Origin: Anaerolineales bacterium
GTDB lineage: Bacteria > Chloroflexota > Anaerolineae > Anaerolineales > UBA4823
Direction: 5' to 3'
DNA: 64,000 bases
NCBI GenBank assembly: GCA_016929095.1
Contig: JAFGJM010000041.1
Span: 1-64,000 of the forward strand
In this document: positions 25,459 to 34,429 of the stretch, in pieces
How the letters are laid out: each line of letters opens with the position of its first letter
Position numbering within the stretch: position 1 is the stretch's first letter
Made by a program: the position numbers and the translations under genes
The notes under the pieces: model-generated
What the model was told of the DNA's origin: nothing
Databases searched by the model: none
What the model saw: the letters and a program-made list of their open reading frames with translations, nothing else

Positions 25459-25843
25459 CATTTCCTCCTTATGAAAACGAACTGGCGGTCTTTTTTCATC
25501 CGTCATCGGACTTCATCCGACGGTTGTCCATTCCACATCCCTCTACAATAAAATTTCTTGTCTCACCGTTTATATTATACAACCGTTGGTTTCAACCAAC
25601 GATCCTCTCCGCGTACTCCGCGCTCTCTGCGGTGATCTTTTGCCTAAAATAAAAGAACTATCGATGATGAAATGCACAGGTGTTTTTTCTTCTGATAGCT
25701 GACAGTTGACGGCTGATAACTTCCTGCAAAGGACAAACCTTACGAAATTATCAGGAGTACCTTTGCCCGGTTGCATTTCAGCCGAACTTGCATTATAAGT
25801 GTCATCGGGAGCTTTATATCATTTTATAAGTATAGGATAACGA
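25459..25843. other. Intergenic region with palindromes
   Basis: About 385 bp. Holds a perfect 8-bp palindrome CGTTGGTT-TC-AACCAACG at 25584-25601, a CTCCGCG/CTCTCTGCGG repeat segment at 25606-25633, and a GATAGCTGACAGTTGACGGC segment at 25695-25714. These look like small dispersed repeats. Promoters of the two flanking genes must lie here, but I could not pick one with confidence. Confidence 0.5.
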
Positions 25844-28800
25844 GTGGACGATCGCTATACCGCGGCATTACAAAGGCAATTGGAAGAGCTAAGGATCCTC
25901 CATGCAGCCGCAAGCGCCTGTGTGGAAGCCACCGACGAAGGGGGGTTACTTAAACTCATCTCCGACCTGATTGGTGAACAGTTGTTCCCTGAGGAATTTG
26001 GCGTATTGATGCTTGATGAGCAAAACGGTGAACTCAGATTACACAGCTCCTACCGCGGAGGGCCTGAAAACTTTCAAAATATCGTCATTCCTTTGGGCAA
26101 AGGGGTCACCGGGCGGGTAGCACAAACCGGACTGCCTTTGCGCATTGGCGATGTTTCGCAAGAACCCGACTTCATAAATTTCTTTACCGATATATCGCCT
26201 CAATCGGAATTATGCGTCCCAATAAGATTAGGGGATAAAGTGATCGGGGTGTTCAACGCGCAAAGCACCGATTTTGACGCATACACAGAAGCAGACCAGC
26301 AATTATTGACCACCGTGGCAGGGCAGCTTGCCATTGCTATCGAGCATTTGCGCGCCGATTCTGCTGAGCGGTTACGCTCAAAACAGCTTGAGGCGATATA
26401 CCAGGCCAGCCAGGAAATTGCTGCCAGTCTTGACCTTCACCAAATCTATGCGACCACCCACCGAACGACGTCGCAGCTCATGCCTGCCGATGTGTTTGTC
26501 ATTGGTCTGGTCGATGAGAACACGCAACAGGTCGATATCGTATATTTTTGGGATCGAGAGGGATTTACTGGTATATCCAGCTTGCCACCTGGTAAGGGAT
26601 TAACCGGTCAGGTTCTTGCTAGCGGGCAGCCCTTGTTAATCAACGATGTGGAGCAATGGTCCGATCGTATTACTTATCTTGGGCCGCCGCCTTATGTGCG
26701 CTCAATCATCATGGTACCAGTAGCACATGGAGGCAAAGTACTCGGAGTGCTTACTGCTCAAAGCTACGACCCGTATACCTACACCGAGGAAGATCAGCGC
26801 ACCCTGAGCCTGTTAGCCAACCAAACGGCTATCGCTATTGAAAACGCCCGATTATTTAGCGAAACACAACGCCGCTTAAGTGAAGTAACGCTGCTCAGTC
26901 AAGTTATCACGCAAACAGCCTCATCGGATGATCTCCCCTCCGCGTTAAATGATATTTGTGCAGATGTTGCGCATTATTTCAATGCCCCTCAAGCGGCTTT
27001 TGCCCTTTTGAACACCGAGGGAACACAGGCGGAGGTGGTCGTCGAATTCCGGGACGAAAGCCGGCCTTCGGCTTTGGGCGCCGTAATCCCTGTAGAAAAC
27101 AATCCCTCCATGCAAAACATATTGGCACAAAAAAAAACCATAGCCATTGAGGATGCCCAGAACGATCCACAGTTGGCGCCCATCCATGATTTAATGCGTA
27201 TGCGCGGCGTGGTTTCATTATTGATTGTACCGATATTAATCGGCGATGAGGTGGTAGGGACGCTGGGGATCGACTTGCTGAACGAGCACACGTTCACCCA
27301 AAATGAATTATCGCTGGTACAAAATGTAGCCAATCAAATAGGACAGGCGCTTGACCGGGTGCGTTTATTCATCGCTGCCCGCGAGCATGCCAACAGGATG
27401 GCGCACCTGGCGCAAATCAGCGCCGAATTGAACCGGTCGTTTACCATAAATGAGGTGTTGGAAAACATCGGAAAAGGGGTAGTGTCGCTCAATGATGCCG
27501 ATTTTGCAGTGATCTATTGCGAAAATCAAGACGGCTTCCTATCATGTCCCTGGTCATCTGGATTATCCCAAGCGTATATTGATGAGGCGCTTGATTTGTG
27601 GCGAGAACCGTTTATTGATAATCTTCGCCGCCAAATAGAACCCTATTTGATTTTTGATTTATCAAAGTGGGAGGCGCCCGATTCGATAATTAGTCTGATG
27701 TCATCTCAAGGTATTCGCGGTGCCGGTTTTTGGCCGGTCACCTATGAGGGCGAGGGATTGGTTGTTATTGGATGCTATTACAAAAAACCTCACGCCTGGC
27801 AGGAAACCCAACAAGAAACCATGCATACCTTCACCCGCCAGGCAGCCGCAGCCTTACAAAATGCCCGCCTTTTTGAGGAAACACGTCGCCGGGCTGCCCA
27901 GCAAGAGGCGTTGAACGCGATCATTGCCTCGGCTGCCTCGTCCCTGGATACCAACACTTTGGTGCAATCCACTTTGGATTTCATCCTTAATGCCCTCAAT
28001 TTGGATAATGGCGGTATTTGGTTGGAAAATGTCGTTTGCTTACGAAACTTGCCTGAGGCGCAAGTTTTGCCTCAATTTGCGGAATTATCCCAAAAAACCA
28101 GTATCATTCCCGGAAAAGTTTTCATTGTGGAAGATTGGCGCAGGGTTGATTTTGATCAGTCGCTTGAAAATCTTGCGGATTTAGTAGAACAATTCGGTAT
28201 CCGGGCTTCGCTCATCGTACCTCTGGTTATTAAAGATAAGCATATCGGCGGTATGTCATTGAATTCCAATGCACCTCGCCAATGGCTTGCTGAAGAGATT
28301 GCCCTGGCGGAAGCCGTGGGCAGGCAATTGGGCAGTTCCATCGAGCGCCTGGATTTATTGGAGCGTACTCGCGAGCAAGCTCGCCAGGTGCAGCAAATCA
28401 TCGATACTGTTCCTGAAGGGGTGATCCTTCTGGACGAAGAGCGGCGAATTCTGCTGGCAAACCCGGTAGCACGCAAGTACCTGAAAGAATTGGCCGGGGA
28501 TATTCAGGTTGGTGATAAACTGGTTTCTCTGGCGGGGTTGTCGTTAGACAAGGTATTATCCAGGGAAAGCCAATGGATCGAAATGCATACGCAAGCAATG
28601 TCAACACATACCTTCGAAGTCATAGCACAATTGTTGGATTCCGCTTTACCGCCGAGTCAATGGGTGCTGGTATTACGGGATGTATCCCAGGAGCGAGAGA
28701 ATCAAAAGCGCATTCAAATGCAAGAACGCCTGGCGACGGTTGGGCAATTGGCAGCAGGCATTGCTCATGATTTCAATAACATCATGGCGGCGATCGTCGT

Positions 28801-29854
28801 ATATACCGACCTGTTAATGCTGGAAACCCAGCTTTCCCAGGGTGGACAGGAACGCCTAGCGATTATCCATAAACAAATCCAACGCGCTTCCAGCTTGATA
28901 CGTCAGATTTTGGATTTCAGCCGCCGTTCTGTGATGGAACAGAGCACCCTGGATTTACTCCCGTTTATTAAGGAATTACAGAAGTTGCTGGGCAGGGTTT
29001 TACCGGAAAATATCCACCTGCATCTCGATTTTCAAGAGGGGGAGTATATGCTCAGAGCCGACCCAACCCGCTTACAACAGGTATTTATCAATTTGGCGCT
29101 CAATGCGCGGGATGCCATGCCTTCCGGCGGAGAATTATGTTTCAAGATCGACCGCCTGCAATTAGGGCACAATGAGCCTTTACCACTTCCCGATTTATTC
29201 CCGGGCGATTGGATGCGCGTGGAAGTAGCAGATACCGGCAGAGGCATTGCGTCGGAAGATTTACCGCATATTTTTGAACCCTTCTATACCACCAAGCCGG
29301 TGGGAGAAGGCACCGGGTTGGGGTTGGCGCAGGTGTATGGCATTGTTAAACAACACGGCGGCGCTATCGATGTACAAAGCCAAGCGCAAGGTGGAACAAA
29401 ATTCATCGTTTATTTACCGATCTTGGAAGCTATTGAAGATGATATTTTAGCAGAACACCTGCCTCCCCTCCAGAGTTCCGGGAAAGGGGAAAGGGTATTG
29501 CTGGTAGAAGATGACCCCACCGCCTGTAAAGCCCTGGAAATCGTGCTGGAAACCTTGAATTTTCAACCCGTTACCGCAGCCAATGGGGAAGAAGCTTTAA
29601 CATTATTATCGAAAGATACGCAAGATATAAAGCTCATTGTGAGCGATATTGTTATGCCGGTGATGGGAGGTTTAGAACTTTATCGACGGCTGGAAAAAAA
29701 TTCTTCGCAATACAAGTTTTTATTTGTTACCGGTCATCCAATGGATGTCGAAAATCAGGCTTTGTTGGAAATCGGACAGGTCAACTGGCTTCAAAAGCCC
29801 TTCACCATCACAGAATTTTCCCAGGCTATTCAAAAAATTATGGATGAACCTTAG
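25844..29854 (+). CDS. Hybrid sensor histidine kinase with five GAF-type domains, PAS and receiver
   Basis: 1336 residues from a GTG. About five GAF-type units are seen near 20-170, 185-340, 350-505, 520-675 and 685-840; the fourth and fifth are degenerate. A PAS-like domain follows (855-950), then HisKA with the H-box GQLAAGIAHDFNNI (His975), an HATPase with NLALNARDAM (Asn1087), DTGRGI and GTGLGLA, and a C-terminal receiver with phospho-acceptor Asp1268 in VSDIVMP. No membrane segment is present, so it senses a cytoplasmic signal. No DNA-binding response regulator is adjacent; output must go through a protein elsewhere. Confidence 0.92.
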   Translation: MDDRYTAALQRQLEELRILHAAASACVEATDEGGLLKLISDLIGEQLFPEEFGVLMLDEQNGELRLHSSYRGGPENFQNIVIPLGKGVTGRVAQTGLPLRIGDVSQEPDFINFFTDISPQSELCVPIRLGDKVIGVFNAQSTDFDAYTEADQQLLTTVAGQLAIAIEHLRADSAERLRSKQLEAIYQASQEIAASLDLHQIYATTHRTTSQLMPADVFVIGLVDENTQQVDIVYFWDREGFTGISSLPPGKGLTGQVLASGQPLLINDVEQWSDRITYLGPPPYVRSIIMVPVAHGGKVLGVLTAQSYDPYTYTEEDQRTLSLLANQTAIAIENARLFSETQRRLSEVTLLSQVITQTASSDDLPSALNDICADVAHYFNAPQAAFALLNTEGTQAEVVVEFRDESRPSALGAVIPVENNPSMQNILAQKKTIAIEDAQNDPQLAPIHDLMRMRGVVSLLIVPILIGDEVVGTLGIDLLNEHTFTQNELSLVQNVANQIGQALDRVRLFIAAREHANRMAHLAQISAELNRSFTINEVLENIGKGVVSLNDADFAVIYCENQDGFLSCPWSSGLSQAYIDEALDLWREPFIDNLRRQIEPYLIFDLSKWEAPDSIISLMSSQGIRGAGFWPVTYEGEGLVVIGCYYKKPHAWQETQQETMHTFTRQAAAALQNARLFEETRRRAAQQEALNAIIASAASSLDTNTLVQSTLDFILNALNLDNGGIWLENVVCLRNLPEAQVLPQFAELSQKTSIIPGKVFIVEDWRRVDFDQSLENLADLVEQFGIRASLIVPLVIKDKHIGGMSLNSNAPRQWLAEEIALAEAVGRQLGSSIERLDLLERTREQARQVQQIIDTVPEGVILLDEERRILLANPVARKYLKELAGDIQVGDKLVSLAGLSLDKVLSRESQWIEMHTQAMSTHTFEVIAQLLDSALPPSQWVLVLRDVSQERENQKRIQMQERLATVGQLAAGIAHDFNNIMAAIVVYTDLLMLETQLSQGGQERLAIIHKQIQRASSLIRQILDFSRRSVMEQSTLDLLPFIKELQKLLGRVLPENIHLHLDFQEGEYMLRADPTRLQQVFINLALNARDAMPSGGELCFKIDRLQLGHNEPLPLPDLFPGDWMRVEVADTGRGIASEDLPHIFEPFYTTKPVGEGTGLGLAQVYGIVKQHGGAIDVQSQAQGGTKFIVYLPILEAIEDDILAEHLPPLQSSGKGERVLLVEDDPTACKALEIVLETLNFQPVTAANGEEALTLLSKDTQDIKLIVSDIVMPVMGGLELYRRLEKNSSQYKFLFVTGHPMDVENQALLEIGQVNWLQKPFTITEFSQAIQKIMDEP

Positions 29855-29867
29855 CTGGCGAAAAAGA

Positions 29868-30641
29868 TTACTTTGCCTGTTGTTTGTTGCGCATACGGCG
29901 AATGACCGATGGTGATTTCAATGCATGCTCCAGATGGTAAGTCAGATAATGTTCGATCAGGGTTTCCATTTCCCGGTTAATGCCCGCTGAAAGGCTGACC
30001 CTGGCAGCTTCTTGAAAGTTACTCCTTTGAAAATGGCGTAGATACTTTAACGCTGTCATAGATATAGGCTGGGCGCCTGGTGTAGTTTGCCCGCATTTTG
30101 GGCACAAGGCGCCTCCCAATTCCGCGGAAATGAACTGGTCTTCTGCCTGGATATCGGCATGACAGCGCACACATTGGAATAATTGTGGTCGAAATCCAAG
30201 CAGATCGAGCATTCGAATCTCATAATAACGGACAACCAGTGCCGGGTTAGGGAAGGTACACAAACGGGATAATGTGTCCGACAGCAGATGGTAGAGAGCC
30301 TGGTTTTCTCCTTCTTCATATGTGAATTGGTCCAGAAGTTCGATGATGTAAGCAGCATAACCCAGGCGTTCCAGCGATTCCCGCAGGGGTTGGAATGCAT
30401 CCAGGGTTTCAGCCTGGGTAATAATGTACATATCCCTGCCATGCGCAAGCAGAAGTTGCACCCGTGTGAACGGTTCCAGATGCCCGGCTTTCCGGGATTG
30501 CAGTTTGCGCACCCCTTTACCGATGGCGCGCACTTTACCCATCGATTGTGTGTACAGGCTTATCAGACGGTCTGCTTCACCCCAATTGTTGTGGCGCAGC
30601 ACAATGGCTTCAATTTTTATGGAACGCTCTCTGGAAGGCAT
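29868..30641 (-). CDS. recO: DNA repair protein RecO
   Basis: 257 residues, usual length. The N-terminal OB fold begins IKIEAIVLRHNNWGEADRL; the helical middle contains YAAYIIELLDQ; a zinc finger is formed by CVRCHAD and CPKCGQ (about 165-190). RecO loads RecA on SSB-coated DNA with RecR/RecF. It is convergent with the kinase gene and divergent from rplI. TATAAT stands 6 bases before the ATG with no ribosome binding site, so the transcript may be leaderless. Confidence 0.93.
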   Translation of the reverse strand: MPSRERSIKIEAIVLRHNNWGEADRLISLYTQSMGKVRAIGKGVRKLQSRKAGHLEPFTRVQLLLAHGRDMYIITQAETLDAFQPLRESLERLGYAAYIIELLDQFTYEEGENQALYHLLSDTLSRLCTFPNPALVVRYYEIRMLDLLGFRPQLFQCVRCHADIQAEDQFISAELGGALCPKCGQTTPGAQPISMTALKYLRHFQRSNFQEAARVSLSAGINREMETLIEHYLTYHLEHALKSPSVIRRMRNKQQAK

Positions 30642-30647
30642 GAAATG

Positions 30648-30653
30648 ATTATA
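30648..30653 (-). promoter_or_regulatory. Putative -10 box of recO (leaderless start)
   Basis: On the minus strand TATAAT at 30653-30648 is followed by six bases and then the recO ATG at 30641. No Shine-Dalgarno sequence is present. Confidence 0.45.
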
Positions 30654-30776
30654 CTCTTTCTATTCTGCCTCTAGACTATCGGATGTCCTTCTGGTAAAAT
30701 CCCTCCGCCCGTGGCGTGGTACCCTTCGCCCGGGTCTGTTTTGCACAGATCCTAGTTTTGAAAGGGCTTGATAATC

Positions 30777-31355
30777 ATGAAAGTACTTTTACTTAAGGAC
30801 GTTTATAAACTTGGCAGAGCCGGCGATGTGAAGAAAGTCGCCGATGGTTACGGACGTAATTTCTTGCTTCCCCAGGGGTTGGCAGTTTTAGCCACCGCCG
30901 GCGCGTTAAAGCAAGTTGAAACCATCCGCACCAGCGCGGCTGCCACCCGCAACCAGCTCAACGAAGAATTGAGCGGCGTGGCAGAACAATTGGAAAAATT
31001 AGTATTAACCTTTGCCGTAAAAGCTGGGGAAACCGGTAAACTTTATGGCTCTATCACCCAACAGATGATCGCATCTGCGATTATGGAAAAATCGGGTTTT
31101 GAAGCAGATCGCCGCCAGCTTGATATGCAACCCATTCGTGTATTGGGCGAACATAAAGTGCGCGTCCGTTTGACATTAGACCTGATCCCGACGGTGAATG
31201 TGATTGTCCATCGAGAAGGTGAAGCACCAGAAATCGCTGAAGAAGTGCAACCTGAAGCTGAACCTGAGGTGGAAGCAGTTCCCCCGGTTGAAACTGAAGG
31301 AGAAGAGACCATTCCGGGTGACGCGGAACCAGAAGCGGCTTCCGAACCGAGTTAA
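30777..31355 (+). CDS. rplI: Ribosomal protein L9 with acidic C-terminal extension
   Basis: 192 residues from the ATG at 30777, with AAAGGG about 10 bases upstream; a TTG at 30768 lies too close to it. The N-domain MKVLLLKDVYKLGRAGDVKK and GYGRNFLLPQGLA, then the long helix and C-domain (GKLYGSIT), are canonical L9. From about residue 150 the chain continues with some 40 Glu/Pro-rich residues (EEVQPEAEPEVEAVPP and onward), absent from the standard 150-residue protein. Function: 50S subunit, L1-stalk region. The tail should be disordered. Confidence 0.95.
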   Translation: MKVLLLKDVYKLGRAGDVKKVADGYGRNFLLPQGLAVLATAGALKQVETIRTSAAATRNQLNEELSGVAEQLEKLVLTFAVKAGETGKLYGSITQQMIASAIMEKSGFEADRRQLDMQPIRVLGEHKVRVRLTLDLIPTVNVIVHREGEAPEIAEEVQPEAEPEVEAVPPVETEGEETIPGDAEPEAASEPS

Positions 31356-31367
31356 AGTGCAGCTAAA

Positions 31368-31399
31368 GTGATGGAAAACCGAAATTATTTTTCCATCAC
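31368..31399 (+). terminator. Hairpin downstream of rplI
   Basis: A perfect 11-bp stem (31368-31378 with 31389-31399), the 3' arm beginning TTTT, lies just after the rplI stop at 31355. No T-run follows, so terminator function is uncertain. Confidence 0.5.
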
Positions 31400-31422
31400 T
31401 GGGATTATTCCAATATATTTTT

Positions 31423-31458
31423 GGGCGGGGAGGTCCACTTTGTGGAGAAACCCCGCCC
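31423..31458 (+). terminator. Two-tier hairpin between rplI and the RodZ-like gene
   Basis: Outer stem GGGCGGGG/CCCCGCCC (31423-31430, 31451-31458) and inner stem TCCAC/GTGGA, followed by TTTGTGG. It may end rplI transcription or regulate read-through; it may also be a REP-like copy. Confidence 0.5.
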
Positions 31459-31495
31459 TTTGTGGCTTATCTACATAATAAACCCCGCAATAATA

Positions 31496-32749
31496 ATGAA
31501 TGAAACAATAGGCGAAAAACTCCGACAAGCGCGAGAATCACGCTCAATAAGCCTGGAAGAAGCTTCTCAGGCGACATTTATGCGGGAGGTCTATCTTCGG
31601 GCATTAGAGGACAATAATTTCGATGCGTTGCCTTCGATGACGCAGGCGCGCGGTTTTTTACGTGCCTATGCATCTTTCTTAGGGTTAAAACCAGAGCCAT
31701 TGCTTGCCTCGTTAGATTTATCCCATGCGCCAATAGAAACATCTCTCGATTTGTTCCAAAAAGCTGCGTCTGTGAAAACGAAGCCCGCAACACCCTCAGA
31801 AGCTGAAGATATTTTTAAAGAAATCGGTCAAATATTACATCGTCAGCGAGAATTGCTGGGGTTATCTCTGGAGGATGTCGAAAGACATACACGCTTGCGT
31901 TTGCACCACTTAAATCGTTTGGAAGAAGGTGATTTCGATGCCTTACCTTCTCCGGTACAGGGGCGTGGGATGTTAAACAATTACGCAATATTTTTAGGAT
32001 TGGATCCAGAAGCATTATTATTACGCTATGCCGATGGTCTCCAGGCGCGGTTAGCAATCCGCCAGGCATCGAAACCGCTGCGCCGGTCGATATTCTCAGG
32101 GAATGGGAATAGATTATCGTTTCTTCCCCGATGGCTTACTTTTGAATTATTCATAACGGTTATCGTGGTGGTATTTTTAATTGGCTTTGTGGTATGGGGC
32201 ATGGGATGGATTTTTTCTATGAATAGTGAAGAAGAGCCTGAGCCTACGGCGCCGTCTATCGCCGATGTATTATTGGCTACTCAAACACCCAGTGAAACTC
32301 CAGCTACCATTACACCCGTGGTTACACAACCAACGGCATTGCCAGCCATCGTTAACCAACCCACCATTACCGACACTCTGGAAACCCAAGACATAGAAAT
32401 ACCCGGTTTGGTGCAAATCAATATAACCATCCGCCAGCGTGCCTGGATGCGTGTGCTCGTAGATGGAAAAGTGGAATTTGATGGACGGGTTACACCCGGG
32501 GCAGCTTATCAATTCAGCGGCGCAGAACAGGTGGAGATCCTGACCGGTAATGCGGCAGCATTGCAAGTATTATTCAATCAAAAAGATATGGGAACTCTGG
32601 GTTCGTTTGGTCAAGTCATCGATCAAATATATACCGTCGAAGGTGTTCTCGCGCCTACCCCCAGTATAACTCCCAGCCCTACTCACACTTTAAAGCCCAG
32701 CCCAACCTCGCGTACCACACCAACGCCAAGCAGCACTCCTCAACTATGA
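31496..32749 (+). CDS. RodZ-like protein with two N-terminal helix-turn-helix domains
   Basis: 417 residues from the ATG at 31496; the frame is open upstream through the hairpin. Two RodZ-type helix-turn-helix units follow each other: IGEKLRQARESRSISLEEAS (about 5-70) and IGQILHRQRELLGLSLEDVE (about 110-180), each ending in a FLGL(K/D)PE(P/A)LL motif. One membrane helix (about 220-243) leads to a Thr/Pro-rich linker and a RodZ C-terminal beta domain (VQINITIRQRAWMRVLVDG), then a Pro/Thr/Ser tail. RodZ links MreB to the cell wall and has one such unit. No mre genes are nearby. Confidence 0.85.
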   Translation: MNETIGEKLRQARESRSISLEEASQATFMREVYLRALEDNNFDALPSMTQARGFLRAYASFLGLKPEPLLASLDLSHAPIETSLDLFQKAASVKTKPATPSEAEDIFKEIGQILHRQRELLGLSLEDVERHTRLRLHHLNRLEEGDFDALPSPVQGRGMLNNYAIFLGLDPEALLLRYADGLQARLAIRQASKPLRRSIFSGNGNRLSFLPRWLTFELFITVIVVVFLIGFVVWGMGWIFSMNSEEEPEPTAPSIADVLLATQTPSETPATITPVVTQPTALPAIVNQPTITDTLETQDIEIPGLVQINITIRQRAWMRVLVDGKVEFDGRVTPGAAYQFSGAEQVEILTGNAAALQVLFNQKDMGTLGSFGQVIDQIYTVEGVLAPTPSITPSPTHTLKPSPTSRTTPTPSSTPQL

Positions 32750-32910
32750 TCTATCCCCGTAAAAAAAGTTATGAAATCGCAAAGATTGTGAAACCATAAA
32801 AGAAAATGTCTGGTTATCAATAATTAGTGATGAATAAAAATACTCTGCTTCCTTATCCCCTTTGCCTATGGATATTCCTCAAATTTCAACCAAAACGGCG
32901 CGGATGAAGG

Positions 32911-34302
32911 ATGACACAGGTAAAGACGAAGCGATCCGTGAATAAAAAAACTGTTTTTATTATCTCTTTAGGCTGTGCAAAAAATACTGTTGATTCAGAT
33001 GGCATGGCACAATTATTGACGAAGGCTGGATACCGGCTGGTGGAATCGCCGCAACAGGCGGGAGTGCTGCTGGTGAATACATGCGGCTTTATTGAGCCAG
33101 CGCGCCGGGAATCGTATGATATTCTGACTGAATTGGCGTTAAATAAGCGCAAAGATCAGTTTCTCATCGCGGCTGGCTGTTTGTCTCAGCGTTATGGGCA
33201 GGAGGTGGTGCAACGTGTACCCGAGGTGAATGGTGTTTTAGGCGCTCGTCGCTGGATGGATATTGTGGAAATTGTTGACAAACTACGCAGACAGGAGCAG
33301 CCCAAGGTTTTGTACCATCTCCCGGAAACACCCACGGTGGGTAAGGACGAGCGGGGAGCGATCGGCGCTTCCATTCAGGGAAACAGTGCATATTTAAAAA
33401 TCGCCGATGGATGCCGCCGCCCGTGTGCATTTTGTGCCATTCCCCTGATCAAAGGGACTACCGTCAGCCGCCCTATGACCACTTTACTCGATGAAGCTCG
33501 GTTTTTACAGGCGCGCGGCGTAAAAGAGATCGTGTTGATCGCTCAGGATACTACAGATTACGGTCGAGACCTGGGGATGGAAGATGGGTTATCAACCTTA
33601 CTTGAAGGCCTGGTAAACGCTGCACCAGAAATTGCCTGGTGGCGTATTATGTACGCTTTCCCAGGTCTGATAAGCGATCGTTTGATCAATGTTATGGCTG
33701 CCCACCCGCAGATTCTCCCTTATCTGGATTTACCTTTGCAGCACGCTCACCCCGATATGCTCAAGCGCATGCAGCGCCCAGCGAATATTGATAGAGTCAG
33801 GCGATCATTGGACAAAATCCGCTGCGCTCTACCAGGATTGGCAATACGTACCACCTTTATTGTTGGCTTTCCTGGGGAAACTGAAGCCGAATTTCAATCA
33901 TTATGTGAGTTTGTAAAAGAAATGCAGTTCGATCGTTTGGGTGTTTTTCAATTTTCATTTGAGAAAGGGGTTCCTGCGGACCATTTGGGAGATCCCATCC
34001 CTGCGGAAGTGAAAGAGCAGCGTTATCAAACGATCATGGAATTGCAGCAATCGATTTCTTTGACAAAAAACCAATCGTTTGTTGGGCAAACCCTTAATAT
34101 ACTGGTTGAAGGGCAGGGAGACATTGAAGATGCGGATGCCGAGATTAGTCCCCCACAACGTATATCATTGGGACGCTCTTATCGTGATGCTCCGGAAATT
34201 GACGGGTTGGTTTTTGTCGAAGGGGAAGCCCCTGTAGGAGAGATTATCCCGGTGTGTATTACCGGTGCATTAGCATATGATTTAAGTGGGGTGATGGTAT
34301 AG
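32911..34302 (+). CDS. rimO: Ribosomal protein S12 methylthiotransferase RimO
   Basis: 463 residues. The N-terminal UPF0004 domain has SLGCAKNTVDSDGM, NTCGFIEPAR and AGCLSQRYG (three Cys for the second cluster). The radical-SAM motif is CRRPCAFCAIP. The TRAM domain near the end (LNILVEGQG, LGRSYRDAPEIDGLVFV) is RimO-specific. The enzyme methylthiolates an Asp of S12 using two 4Fe-4S clusters. GAAGG lies right at the ATG, so the exact start is a little uncertain. Confidence 0.95.
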   Translation: MTQVKTKRSVNKKTVFIISLGCAKNTVDSDGMAQLLTKAGYRLVESPQQAGVLLVNTCGFIEPARRESYDILTELALNKRKDQFLIAAGCLSQRYGQEVVQRVPEVNGVLGARRWMDIVEIVDKLRRQEQPKVLYHLPETPTVGKDERGAIGASIQGNSAYLKIADGCRRPCAFCAIPLIKGTTVSRPMTTLLDEARFLQARGVKEIVLIAQDTTDYGRDLGMEDGLSTLLEGLVNAAPEIAWWRIMYAFPGLISDRLINVMAAHPQILPYLDLPLQHAHPDMLKRMQRPANIDRVRRSLDKIRCALPGLAIRTTFIVGFPGETEAEFQSLCEFVKEMQFDRLGVFQFSFEKGVPADHLGDPIPAEVKEQRYQTIMELQQSISLTKNQSFVGQTLNILVEGQGDIEDADAEISPPQRISLGRSYRDAPEIDGLVFVEGEAPVGEIIPVCITGALAYDLSGVMV

Positions 34303-34429
34303 TGAGGGCTAAACATTTTCATGGTTTCCTGATAAATCTTTTATTTTCATTCGAGGTTCGGGTAAAATAATGGAAATATCATTGCAAAAGTACCATGATT
34401 TATGGCATTCCTGAACGATAAGGTGGCAT

